32,680 bases of DNA. It comes from FEN-1219 sp035548835 (GTDB lineage Bacteria > Pseudomonadota > Gammaproteobacteria > Steroidobacterales > Rariloculaceae). Positions 23,227 to 30,935 of the stretch are shown here, in pieces (position 1 is the first letter of the stretch; each line of letters begins with the position of its first letter). The notes below the pieces were generated by a model. The model saw only the letters and a program-made list of their open reading frames with translations. It was not told the origin of the DNA and did no database searches. The position numbers were made by a program, and so were the translations under genes. The stretch covers positions 1-32,680 of the forward strand of contig DASZSB010000081.1 in NCBI GenBank assembly GCA_035548835.1. The letters run 5' to 3'.

Positions 23227-25404
23227 TCAGTGGGTTCCGAGCTGGTAGATCAGCAGTGCGCCGCCGTAGCCCAGCGCCGTCATGTAGCTCCATGCGAACA
23301 CGGGCCAGCGCCAGCTGTTGGTCTCGCGCCGGATCACGGCGAGCGTGGCCGCGCACTGCAGGCACCAAGCGTAGAACAGCAGGAGTCCCAGCACCATCGG
23401 CAACGTGAACACCGGGCTGCCGTCGGCGTGGCGCGCCGCCGTGAGCTGCCCAGCGAGCGTCTGCTCGTCGGCGTCGCCGCCGACGGCGTAAATGGTGCCG
23501 AGCACCGCGACGACCACCTCGCGCGCCGGGAAGCCGGCGATCACGGCGGCCGAGACGCGCCAGTCCCAGCCGAGTGGACGGAACACGGGCTCCACCACGT
23601 GTCCGGCGCGCCCGAGCCAGCTCTGCGCGAGCTGCTCGGCCTTCGCTTCGTTGTCGATCTCGGTGTAGCGCCGCGCCAGCGCATCGCCCGAGAGAGTCGC
23701 GGCTGCGGCCGTGCGCGCCGCGGCCGCCTGCTCCTCGACGGCGGACGATCGCGGGAAGTAGGACGCCGCCCACGCGACGACGGCCACCGCGAAGATCACC
23801 GTGCCCGCACGCTTCAGGAACACACGCACGCGGTCGAGCAGCTTGATCGCCACGGTCTGCACGTTCGGCATGCGGAATTCGGGCAACGACAGAATGAACG
23901 TCGGATTCTCACCGCGCAGGACGGAGCGGCGCAGCAGCAACGCCGTGGCCACGCCGCCGATGATGCCGATCGCGTACAGCCCGAACAGCACGAGGCCCTG
24001 AAGGTTGAAGATGCCGACCCGGCGGACCGGCACGAACGCCGAGATCAGGAGCGCATACACGGGCAGGCGCGCCGAGCACGTCATGAACGGCGCGGCCAGG
24101 ATCGTGGCGATGCGGTCGCGGCGGTTCGGGATCACTCGCGTGGCCATGATGGCCGGCACGGCGCACGCGAAGCTCGACAGCAGCGGGATCACGGACTGCC
24201 CCGACAGGCCCACCGAGCGCATCGCCCGATCGACGAGAAAGGCCGCGCGCGCGAGATAGCCGGTGTCCTCCATCAGGATGATGAACAGGAACAGGATCAG
24301 GATCTGCGGCAGGAACACGATGACACTGCCGACGCCTGCAATCGCGCCGTCGACGACGAAACTGTTGATCGCTCCCTCCGGAAGCAGCGTGCCCACCCAC
24401 GCCCCGAACGCCGTGATCACCGCGTCGATCGCGTCCGCGAGCCATTTGCCCCACGCGAACACGGCCTGGAACACGAGCCCCATGGCGACGACGAACGCGC
24501 CCGTAGCCGGCCAGGGGCGATTGATCCATTCGAGCAGGGCCTCGCCGCGGCCGGCGACGAGAGACCCCGGCGTCTCCACGCGTGGCAGCGTCGCGCGCAC
24601 CCAGGCGTAACGCCGCCGCGCTTCCACGGCCAGGGGCGGCAAGTCGCCGAACAGCTCCGCGCGGGCCGCCGCGAGGTCTTCCTGCAACTGGGTATCGGCC
24701 GTGTACTCGCCGGGATCGATCAACAGCCGCTCGACCTCGACCGGGTGCAGATTGACGCCGCCGATACGCCAGCGCTCCGCCAGGCGCTCGGCCGTGACTC
24801 GCAGCTCGGCCCAATGCTCCACGGGCCGCGGTGCCGGCGTCTCGAGCAACCGCGCGAGGGCGTCGTTCAAGGCCGCGAAACCGCGCCCGGTCGTGGCGAC
24901 GATCGGATACACGGGCACGCCGCCGAGCGCGTCCTGCAGCGCCTTGAAGTCGATGCGAATTCCCTGCCGTTGCGCCGCATCGGTCATCGTCAGTGCCACG
25001 ATCATGGGCCTGCCAAGCTCGGCGAGTTGCTGCAGCAGGTAGAGCCCCTGGTACAGCCGGGTCGCGTCGATGACCGCCAGCAGCGCGTCCGGCCGGGGCG
25101 TACCTTTGACGCGTCCGAACAGCACGTCGACCGCGATCCGCTCGTCGGCGGAGGTCGGACTCAGGGAGTAAGTACCAGGTAAATCAATCAGATCCAGCGA
25201 CGTTTTACCGAAGATTCCGCGACCGATGCGCCGCTCGACCGTGACACCCGGGTAGTTGGCCGTGCGTTGCCGCAAGCCCGTCAGGCGGTTGAAGACCGAG
25301 CTCTTGCCGGCGTTGGGGTTGCCGACGACCGCGACCGTGCCCGCCGCACGGCGATTGATCGTCAGGCTCTCGACCGGGACCGCCGTCTCAACCCGTGTTG
25401 CCAT
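23227..25404 (-). CDS. feoB: Ferrous iron transporter FeoB
   Basis: Inner-membrane Fe2+ importer of 725 residues with an N-terminal GTPase. G1 is GNPNAGKS (residues 28-35), the G2 Thr is in YPGVTV (Thr55), G3 is DLPG (74-77) and the guanine-dissociation-inhibitor region follows. G4 reads TMTD (139-142), where FeoB normally has N-x-x-D, so the guanine-contacting Asn is replaced by Thr. The membrane part has the conserved Gate segments (AAPFMTCSARLPVYALL, IAGFPAREVVVAVLG) and ends with YGGALLIYQ. It is somewhat shorter than E. coli FeoB (773). The start overlaps feoA by 17 bases with only a weak ribosome-binding site, so translation is probably coupled. No feoC is visible. Confidence 0.96.
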   Translation of the reverse strand: MATRVETAVPVESLTINRRAAGTVAVVGNPNAGKSSVFNRLTGLRQRTANYPGVTVERRIGRGIFGKTSLDLIDLPGTYSLSPTSADERIAVDVLFGRVKGTPRPDALLAVIDATRLYQGLYLLQQLAELGRPMIVALTMTDAAQRQGIRIDFKALQDALGGVPVYPIVATTGRGFAALNDALARLLETPAPRPVEHWAELRVTAERLAERWRIGGVNLHPVEVERLLIDPGEYTADTQLQEDLAAARAELFGDLPPLAVEARRRYAWVRATLPRVETPGSLVAGRGEALLEWINRPWPATGAFVVAMGLVFQAVFAWGKWLADAIDAVITAFGAWVGTLLPEGAINSFVVDGAIAGVGSVIVFLPQILILFLFIILMEDTGYLARAAFLVDRAMRSVGLSGQSVIPLLSSFACAVPAIMATRVIPNRRDRIATILAAPFMTCSARLPVYALLISAFVPVRRVGIFNLQGLVLFGLYAIGIIGGVATALLLRRSVLRGENPTFILSLPEFRMPNVQTVAIKLLDRVRVFLKRAGTVIFAVAVVAWAASYFPRSSAVEEQAAAARTAAAATLSGDALARRYTEIDNEAKAEQLAQSWLGRAGHVVEPVFRPLGWDWRVSAAVIAGFPAREVVVAVLGTIYAVGGDADEQTLAGQLTAARHADGSPVFTLPMVLGLLLFYAWCLQCAATLAVIRRETNSWRWPVFAWSYMTALGYGGALLIYQLGTH

Positions 25405-25633
25405 GACCGGCCACCGGAGTCACGTGGAAGCGTTGTGCCTGCGCGCGACGCAGCGAGATCGCGGCTCCATGGATCCGAAACTCGAGGGGGTCACCGCCGA
25501 TCGAGCTGCGCAGGAAAGTCATCTCGGCCCCTTCGACGAGACCGAGTACCATCAGGCGTTGCACCGCAGGGTCCGCCACATCGATGGTTTCGATGCGGAC
25601 GCGATCGCCAGGCTTTAGGTCGGACAGTGTCAG
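25388..25633 (-). CDS. feoA: FeoA, small SH3-like partner of FeoB, with apparent CTG start
   Basis: Cytoplasmic protein of 81 residues that supports FeoB-dependent Fe2+ uptake. The sequence, with the first codon read as Met, is MTLSDLKPGDRVRIE, a textbook FeoA start, followed by RLMVLGLVEGAEMTF and DPLEFRIHGAAISLRRAQA. No ATG, GTG or TTG exists in frame between the upstream stop and the first conserved residues. CTG at 25633 is preceded by GGAG with a 6-base spacer (25640-25643), so CTG is the most probable start. The first in-frame GTG lies 18 codons downstream (25579) and would remove the conserved N-terminus. It is the first gene of the feo operon, with a Fur-like site upstream. Confidence 0.9.
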   Translation of the reverse strand: MTLSDLKPGDRVRIETIDVADPAVQRLMVLGLVEGAEMTFLRSSIGGDPLEFRIHGAAISLRRAQAQRFHVTPVAGHGNTG

Positions 25634-25661
25634 ATCGGGCTCCGCGCGAGGCTGGGCAAAT

Positions 25662-25703
25662 AGGAATAATTCTTATTATACCCATTAATCGAACGGATGG
25701 CGA
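25662..25703 (-). promoter_or_regulatory. feoA promoter with overlapping Fur-box-like sequence
   Basis: On the minus strand a perfect -10, TATAAT (25675-25680), has TCGCCA (25698-25703, 4 of 6 matches to TTGACA) 17 bases upstream, inside the 3' end of purA. The 19 bases at 25662-25680 match the Fur consensus at 12 positions by eye (ATAAT, A, AAT, ATT in register), so Fur bound with Fe2+ would cover the -10. The AT-rich patch stands out in very GC-rich surroundings. Expected behaviour is derepression under iron limitation. Confidence 0.68.
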
Positions 25704-26977
25704 CGCATGATGACGGCATCGCGGCTCGGGCCCGTGGAGACGATATCGATAGGCACGCCGGCCAGCTCCTCGATCCGCTCGAGGTAGGCCTTCGCCTCGC
25801 CCGGCAGCGCCGCGTACGACGTCACGCCCGCGGTCGGCGCGGACCAGCCCTTGACGCTCTCATAGACCGGCTCGCAATCCCCGAACCGGTCCATCAGCAG
25901 CGGCGGTGTATCGATGACCTTCCCGTCCAGGCGGTAGCCCACGCAGATCTTGATCTCGGGCACGCCGTCCAGCACGTCGAGCTTGGTCAGGCACAGCCCG
26001 GCCAGGCTGTTCGTGAACACGGCCCGGCGCAGCAACACCGCATCGAACCATCCGCAGCGCCGCGGCCGTCCGGTTGTCGAGCCGAACTCGTTGCCAATGC
26101 TGCCGAGATGCCGCCCCATGGCGTCGTGCAGCTCCGTCGGGAACGGCCCCGCACCGACACGCGTCGTGTAGGCCTTCACGATGCCGAGCACGTAGTCGAT
26201 GGCGCCCGGCCCCACGCCGGAGCCCGCGGCCGCGCCGCCAACCGTGGTGTTCGAAGACGTCACGAACGGGTAAGTGCCGAGATCGATGTCGAGCATCGCG
26301 CCCTGCGCGCCCTCGAACAGCACGCTGCGGCCGTCGCGCTGCAGCACTCGCAGCGTCTCCGTCACATCGACCACCAGAGGCTTCACCCGCTCGCCGAGCG
26401 CGAGCAGGCTGTCGAGCTCCCGCCGCGGATCCACGGGCTCGGCTTTGTAGTAGCTCTTCAGCAGGAAATTGTGGAGATCGAGCAACCGGCCGAGCTTCTG
26501 CTCGAGCAGCTGAGGCGCAAACAGGTCCGAGACGCGGATCGCCCGACGCGCGATCTTGTCCTCGTACGCGGGACCGATTCCGCGACCGGTCGTGCCGATG
26601 GCCGAGGCGCCGCTGGCCTGCTCGCGCGCACGATCGAGCGACGCGTGCGAGGACAGGATCAAAGGGCACGCCGGCGACACGCGCAGCCGCTCTTCGACGG
26701 GCACGCCGCGCGCCTTGAGCTCGTCCATCTCCTTGCACAACGCCTCGAGCGAGACAACCACACCGTTGCCGATCAGGCACACGACGTCGTCGCGCAGAAT
26801 GCCCGACGGAATCAGGTGCAGAACCGTCTTGCGATCGCCGATCACGAGCGTATGACCGGCGTTGTGGCCGCCTTGGAAACGCACGACCGCGTGGGCACGG
26901 TCGGCCAACACGTCGACCACGGCGCCCTTGCCCTCGTCGCCCCACTGAGTCCCGATCACTACAACGTTTCGACCCAC
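25685..26977 (-). CDS. purA: Adenylosuccinate synthetase
   Basis: Joins IMP and aspartate using GTP to form adenylosuccinate, the first step from IMP to AMP in the cytoplasm. It is 430 residues long (E. coli 432). The GTP loop is GTQWGDEGKG at the N-terminus and the IMP-binding region is GGHNAGHTL. IGTTGRGIGPAYEDK, TRVGAGPFPTEL and the C-terminal STGPSRDAVI are all present. GTG start at 26977 with GAGG 5 bases upstream, one base after the DUF2065 stop. It closes the mutL-to-purA block, and its last bases overlap the feoA promoter. Confidence 0.97.
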   Translation of the reverse strand: MGRNVVVIGTQWGDEGKGAVVDVLADRAHAVVRFQGGHNAGHTLVIGDRKTVLHLIPSGILRDDVVCLIGNGVVVSLEALCKEMDELKARGVPVEERLRVSPACPLILSSHASLDRAREQASGASAIGTTGRGIGPAYEDKIARRAIRVSDLFAPQLLEQKLGRLLDLHNFLLKSYYKAEPVDPRRELDSLLALGERVKPLVVDVTETLRVLQRDGRSVLFEGAQGAMLDIDLGTYPFVTSSNTTVGGAAAGSGVGPGAIDYVLGIVKAYTTRVGAGPFPTELHDAMGRHLGSIGNEFGSTTGRPRRCGWFDAVLLRRAVFTNSLAGLCLTKLDVLDGVPEIKICVGYRLDGKVIDTPPLLMDRFGDCEPVYESVKGWSAPTAGVTSYAALPGEAKAYLERIEELAGVPIDIVSTGPSRDAVIMRRHPFD

Positions 26978-26978
26978 A

Positions 26979-27170
26979 CTAGCCTCGCACGCCGAGCAGC
27001 AACGCCAATCCGGCGATCACTGCTGCCAAGCCGAAGAGCCGCAGTTGGTTGTCCGGAAGCCCGGCCAACGCGGACAAGCCACGCCGCCAGAGCTGCGGCG
27101 AGGCAAACGGGAACAGTCCCTCGAAAACCAGGTAGAAAGCCAACCCCGCAAGAAGATCCGCCCAGGCCAA
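26979..27170 (-). CDS. DUF2065 (YjeT-like) small membrane protein
   Basis: Protein of 63 residues with two hydrophobic helices (LLAGLAFYLVFEGLFPF and LFGLAAVIAGLALLLG) joined by PQLWRRGLSALAGLPDNQLR, the DUF2065 pattern. The start is TTG at 27170 with GGAGG 9 bases upstream. Its place between hflC and purA is the same as E. coli yjeT. Function is unknown, though its fixed position suggests a membrane role linked to the HflKC complex or only co-transcription. Confidence 0.87.
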   Translation of the reverse strand: MAWADLLAGLAFYLVFEGLFPFASPQLWRRGLSALAGLPDNQLRLFGLAAVIAGLALLLGVRG

Positions 27171-27206
27171 AGCCTCAAGCCTCCGTGAATGTGCGTTGCC
27201 GATGAT

Positions 27207-28085
27207 CTACTTGGAAGACGCGCCGAGCTGATTCTGCAGGAACTTGAAGAATTCGCTGTCCGGCTGCAGCACCAGCACGTCCTGATCGCGGCCGATCGAC
27301 TTCCGATACGCCTGCAGGCTGCGGTAGAACGCGTAGAAGTCGCGATCCTTCGCGTACGCCTCCGCATAGATCTCGGCCGCCCGTGCATCGCCGGCGCCGC
27401 GGATCTTCTCGGCATCGCGGTACGCCTCGGAAAGGATCACGGTGCGTTGCCGGTCGGCATCCGCGCGGATTCTCTCGTACTCCTCGTCACCCTCCGCCCG
27501 CAGCTGCGACGCGACGCGCTGGCGCTCCTGCCGCATGCGGTTGTACACGGATTCGCTGACTTCCTCCGAGAGGTCGATGCGCTTCACGCGCACGTCCACG
27601 ACCTGGATGCCGAGCTCCGGCGTGCGCTCGCGCGTGGTCTTCAACATGTCTTCCATGAGCTCCGCGCGCTCGGCGGACACCACCTGCTGCACCGTGCGCT
27701 GGCTGATGGCGGCCTTGATGCCTTCCTTGATGATGGCCGACAGTCGCTCGACGGCGAGCTGCTCGTCGCCGCGGACGGCGCGGTAGTACTGAGCCGGGTC
27801 GATGATGCGCCACGTCACGAAGTAGTCGACGATCAGATTCTTCTTCTCGCCGGTGAGGAACTTCTCCTCCTGGTGCTCGAGCTTGATGATGCGCTTCGGA
27901 TACCGCTCGACGTTCTGAACGAACGGCAGCTTGAAGTGCAGCCCGGGCATGTAATCGGCTCGGACGATCTCGCGGAACTGGAATTTGACGGCGTACTCGC
28001 GCTCGTCGACCGTGAACACCGACATTCGGGCCAGGATCAGGATCGCGACGGCGGCGATCAGCAACAGGTTCAGGCGTGGACTCAC
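27207..28085 (-). CDS. hflC: HflC, SPFH-family regulator of FtsH protease
   Basis: Membrane-anchored SPFH/prohibitin protein of 292 residues that forms a large complex with HflK around the FtsH protease. An N-terminal anchor (LNLLLIAAVAILILA) is followed by the SPFH domain (TVDEREYAVKFQFREI, PGLHFKLPFVQNVERY) and a long Glu/Arg/Ala-rich coiled coil. The frame is open 19 codons upstream, overlapping hflK, but that extension is Arg/Ala-rich. GTG at 28085, just before the anchor (VSPRLNLLL), fits the family, with AAGGAG 10 bases upstream. It lies 22 bases after hflK. Confidence 0.95.
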   Translation of the reverse strand: MSPRLNLLLIAAVAILILARMSVFTVDEREYAVKFQFREIVRADYMPGLHFKLPFVQNVERYPKRIIKLEHQEEKFLTGEKKNLIVDYFVTWRIIDPAQYYRAVRGDEQLAVERLSAIIKEGIKAAISQRTVQQVVSAERAELMEDMLKTTRERTPELGIQVVDVRVKRIDLSEEVSESVYNRMRQERQRVASQLRAEGDEEYERIRADADRQRTVILSEAYRDAEKIRGAGDARAAEIYAEAYAKDRDFYAFYRSLQAYRKSIGRDQDVLVLQPDSEFFKFLQNQLGASSK

Positions 28086-28107
28086 GATTCGATGACTCCT
28101 TGCCGGC

Positions 28108-29235
28108 TCAGCGCGTCTCGCGCTCGCGCGAGCGCGGCGCAACGTTCGGCGCCGGCGCCACCGCAGTGACGCCCGGCGAGGTCTCGATCCGCTCGGGCGC
28201 GGATCGTCGCTGCAGGAGCTGCTCGAGCGGCAGGTACAGCAGGCTGTTGTTGCTCTTCGTATCGACGAGCACCTTGGCCGAGCTCGCGAGGACGGACTCG
28301 AGGGTCTCGAGGTACATCCGCTCGCGGGTCACGGCCGGCGACTTCTGATACTGGGTGAGGATCTGACTGAACCGGTCCGACTCGCCTTCTGCGTTGGCCA
28401 CGACCTGCGCGCGATAGGCCTCCGCACCCTCCCGGCGCGCGGCCGCCTCGCCACGCGCACGGGGCAGTATCTCGTTCGAATACGACTGCGCTTCGAGAAT
28501 GCGCCGCTCCCGGTCCTCGCGCGCCTTGATCGAGTCCTGCACGCTGCTCTCGACTTCGCGCGGGAAGTTCGCGTCCTGCAGGTTCACTTCGTACACCGTG
28601 ATGCCCGCGCCATAGGAATCGAGCGTGGCCTGCAGCAGCTCCTGCGTCTGGCGCGCGATCTCCGTGCGGCCTTCCGTCAGGATGAAATCGAGCACGTTGC
28701 GGCCCACCACCTCGCGGATCGCGCTGGCCGTCACGTCGAGCAGCGTGTTTTCCGGATCGCGCATATCGAACAGGAACTTCCGCGGATCCGTGCGCCGGAA
28801 CTGGACCCTGAGATCGACGTTCACGATGTTCTCGTCGCGCGTCAGCATGCTGCCGGAGTACGCGAGCTGCTCGGTCGCGTTGATGTTGATCCGCTCGACG
28901 CTCTCGATGGGCCACGGCAGGTGCCAGCGCAGTCCCGGCTGCGTGATCTCCTGGAATGCGCCGAAGCGCAGCACGACCCCGCGCTGCGCTTCATCGACCA
29001 CGTAGGTGCCCGTCAGCGCCCAGATGGCCACCACGAGCACGGCTGCGCTCGCGAAGAACCCCGAGCCGAGTGGCTGCTCGCCGGGACCGGAGCCGCGAGG
29101 GCCGTTGCCGCGCGCGCCGCGGAACAGGCCCGCCAGCTTGCGCTGCAGGTCGCGGATCATGGCATCGAGGTCCACGGGACCCTTGTCCTTATCGGAGCGC
29201 CACGGATTGTTCTTTTCGCCGTCGTCCCAAGCCAT
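28108..29235 (-). CDS. hflK: HflK, SPFH-family regulator of FtsH protease
   Basis: Protein of 375 residues that pairs with HflC. The Gly-rich N-terminus begins MAWDDGEKNNPW, as in other HflK proteins. One membrane helix (FFASAAVLVVAIWAL) precedes the SPFH domain (VVDEAQRGVVLRFGAF, PGLRWHLPWPIESVERI, VNVDLRVQFRRTDP). A coiled-coil region with repeated ARGEAAARREGAEAY follows. The C-terminal tail is Pro/Arg-rich. ATG at 29235, 6 bases after hflX. In the family the complex caps FtsH in the periplasm and limits its membrane-protein degradation. Confidence 0.96.
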   Translation of the reverse strand: MAWDDGEKNNPWRSDKDKGPVDLDAMIRDLQRKLAGLFRGARGNGPRGSGPGEQPLGSGFFASAAVLVVAIWALTGTYVVDEAQRGVVLRFGAFQEITQPGLRWHLPWPIESVERININATEQLAYSGSMLTRDENIVNVDLRVQFRRTDPRKFLFDMRDPENTLLDVTASAIREVVGRNVLDFILTEGRTEIARQTQELLQATLDSYGAGITVYEVNLQDANFPREVESSVQDSIKAREDRERRILEAQSYSNEILPRARGEAAARREGAEAYRAQVVANAEGESDRFSQILTQYQKSPAVTRERMYLETLESVLASSAKVLVDTKSNNSLLYLPLEQLLQRRSAPERIETSPGVTAVAPAPNVAPRSRERETR

Positions 29236-29241
29236 CGTGAC

Positions 29242-30525
29242 TCACGCCTTCAGTTCCATGCCTTCAGCCGCCAACCCTTCCTGGTCGCGTAGCTGCCGCC
29301 AGCGGTGTGCCGGTAGCTCCACGGCCAAGGTCCAGCCACCATCCGGTCCGGCGGTCTCGCCGCGAACGGCGTGCCACTCGAACAACTTCGCCCTGACCCG
29401 GCTCTGCTGTGGCCCCAGATGCAGCTCGCCGACGAACCGTTCGCCGCTGACCCGCTCCCGGATCGCAGCGCGCAGCTCCGCGAGGCCGGCGCCCGTCACG
29501 GCCGAAACACAATACCTGTTGGGCTGGAGTCCCGCGGGTTGCCGGACGAAATCCGCTCCGGCCTTGTCGATCTTATTGTACACCGGGAGACGCGGAACCT
29601 CGGCAGCTCCGATTTCCTTTAAGACCCCCTCGACCTGGCGCTGCCGGTCCTCCCGGTGGGGGTCGCTGGCATCGATGACGTGCAGCAGCAGCGCCGCTTC
29701 CCGGGTCTCGGTCAGCGTGGCGCGGAAGGCGGCCACGAGCTCGTGCGGCAGGTCCCGGACGAAACCGACGGTATCCACGAGCAGCACGTCCTCGCCCCCG
29801 TTCAGGGGCACGCGCCGGATGGTCGGATCCAGCGTGGCGAACAGCTGGTCCTTGGCCAGCAGATGGGCCCCCGACAACGCATTGAACAGCGTGGTCTTGC
29901 CGGCGTTCGTGTAGCCGACGAGCGCCACGGTCGGCACTTCGGCGCGCAGCCGTTCCTTGCGGCTCTCCCCCCGTTGCCGCTCGACACGCTCGAGCCGCTC
30001 CCGCAGGTGACGGATTCGGCGACTCACGAGGCGCCGGTCCGTCTCGAGCTGGGTTTCGCCGGGTCCGCGCAACCCAATGCCGCCCTTCTGCCGCTCGAGG
30101 TGCGTCCAGCCGCGTACCAGCCGCGACGCCAGGTGCTCGTGCTGGGCCAGCTCCACCTGGAGCTTGCCTTCGAACGTCGCCGCACGCTGCGCGAAGATGT
30201 CGAGGATCAGGCCGTTGCGGTCGAGAACGCGGACCTTGAGCGCCAGCTCGAGGTTGCGCTCCTGCCCGGGCCGCAGCGGCTGATTGACGAGGATCAGCTC
30301 GGCCTGCGACTCGCGCGCCTGCGCGGCGACCTCGTCGACCTTGCCGCTGCCTATGAAGAACTTCGGATCGGGGCGGTCGCGACGGGCATGGACTTCCGCA
30401 ACGACGTGCGCGCCGGCCGACTCGGCCAGCGCCCGGAATTCCTGGATTTCATCGTCGAAGCAGGGCCGATTCAGGCCGACATGCAGCAGCAGCGCGCGTT
30501 CACCGCTGCGGGGACGATCGAGCAA
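29242..30525 (-). CDS. hflX: HflX, ribosome-associated GTPase
   Basis: GTPase of 427 residues that binds 50S/70S ribosomes and helps split stalled ones under stress. The N-terminal domain has DPKFFIGSGKVDEV and NQPLRPGQERNLE, then the HflX linker GGIGLRGPGETQLETDRR. The GTPase motifs are G1 GYTNAGKT, G3 DTVG and G4 NKID. TTG start at 30525 with GGAGG 5 bases upstream, 29 bases after hfq. Position between hfq and hflK is the conserved gammaproteobacterial order. Confidence 0.96.
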   Translation of the reverse strand: MLDRPRSGERALLLHVGLNRPCFDDEIQEFRALAESAGAHVVAEVHARRDRPDPKFFIGSGKVDEVAAQARESQAELILVNQPLRPGQERNLELALKVRVLDRNGLILDIFAQRAATFEGKLQVELAQHEHLASRLVRGWTHLERQKGGIGLRGPGETQLETDRRLVSRRIRHLRERLERVERQRGESRKERLRAEVPTVALVGYTNAGKTTLFNALSGAHLLAKDQLFATLDPTIRRVPLNGGEDVLLVDTVGFVRDLPHELVAAFRATLTETREAALLLHVIDASDPHREDRQRQVEGVLKEIGAAEVPRLPVYNKIDKAGADFVRQPAGLQPNRYCVSAVTGAGLAELRAAIRERVSGERFVGELHLGPQQSRVRAKLFEWHAVRGETAGPDGGWTLAVELPAHRWRQLRDQEGLAAEGMELKA

Positions 30526-30554
30526 CCTTCCCTCCGTGTGCCAGGGAACGGCAA

Positions 30555-30797
30555 TCAGTCTTCAGTCTCTTCCTCATCCATGGCCGGCACGCGGACGTTG
30601 CGCGCCGGGACGACCGTCGAGATCGCGTGCTTGTAGACCATCTGGCTGACGCTGTTGCGCAGCAGGACGACGAACTGGTCGAAGGAGTCGATCTGGCCCT
30701 GAAGCTTGATGCCGTTCACGAGGTAAATCGAAACCGGGACTTTTTCCTTGCGCAACGCGTTCAGAAACGGGTCCTGAAGCGACTGACCTTTGGCCAT
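30555..30797 (-). CDS. hfq: Hfq RNA chaperone
   Basis: Hexameric Sm-like RNA chaperone of 80 residues that pairs small RNAs with mRNAs. MAKGQSLQDPFLNALRKEK includes Gln8 and Asp9 of the proximal face; Tyr55-Lys56-His57 and the Sm2 segment VYKHAISTVVPAR are intact. The C-terminal tail is short and acidic (MDEEETED), shorter than in E. coli (102 residues). The frame is open 37 codons upstream, but ATG at 30797 has AGGAG 7 bases before it and matches the family start exactly. The 138-base gap after miaA leaves room for its own promoter. Confidence 0.98.
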   Translation of the reverse strand: MAKGQSLQDPFLNALRKEKVPVSIYLVNGIKLQGQIDSFDQFVVLLRNSVSQMVYKHAISTVVPARNVRVPAMDEEETED

Positions 30798-30892
30798 GAC
30801 TGCTCTCCTCTTATTCTTCTTCGCATCGACGAGATCCGGCCGGCCAGAGTCGCCCGGGCCGAGCGCACTACCAGAAGTCTCGCTCCGATCGA

Positions 30893-30909
30893 TGTGCCGT
30901 ACCGGCACA
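30893..30909. promoter_or_regulatory. Perfect inverted repeat in the miaA-hfq spacer
   Basis: TGTGCCG-TAC-CGGCACA, 7-base perfect arms with a 3-base centre, 26 bases after the miaA stop and 95 bases before the hfq start. No T-run follows on either strand, so it is more likely an operator or a processing hairpin than an intrinsic terminator. No promoter consensus could be placed nearby with confidence. Confidence 0.4.
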
Positions 30910-30935
30910 CAAAGTTGCTCCCACAGCGTGTAATG

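Noticed and set aside
23191..25182. A 663-codon open frame on the plus strand, antisense to feoB
   Set aside because: Composition is typical of an antisense shadow (His/Arg/Gln/Asp-rich). FeoB on the other strand has all family motifs.
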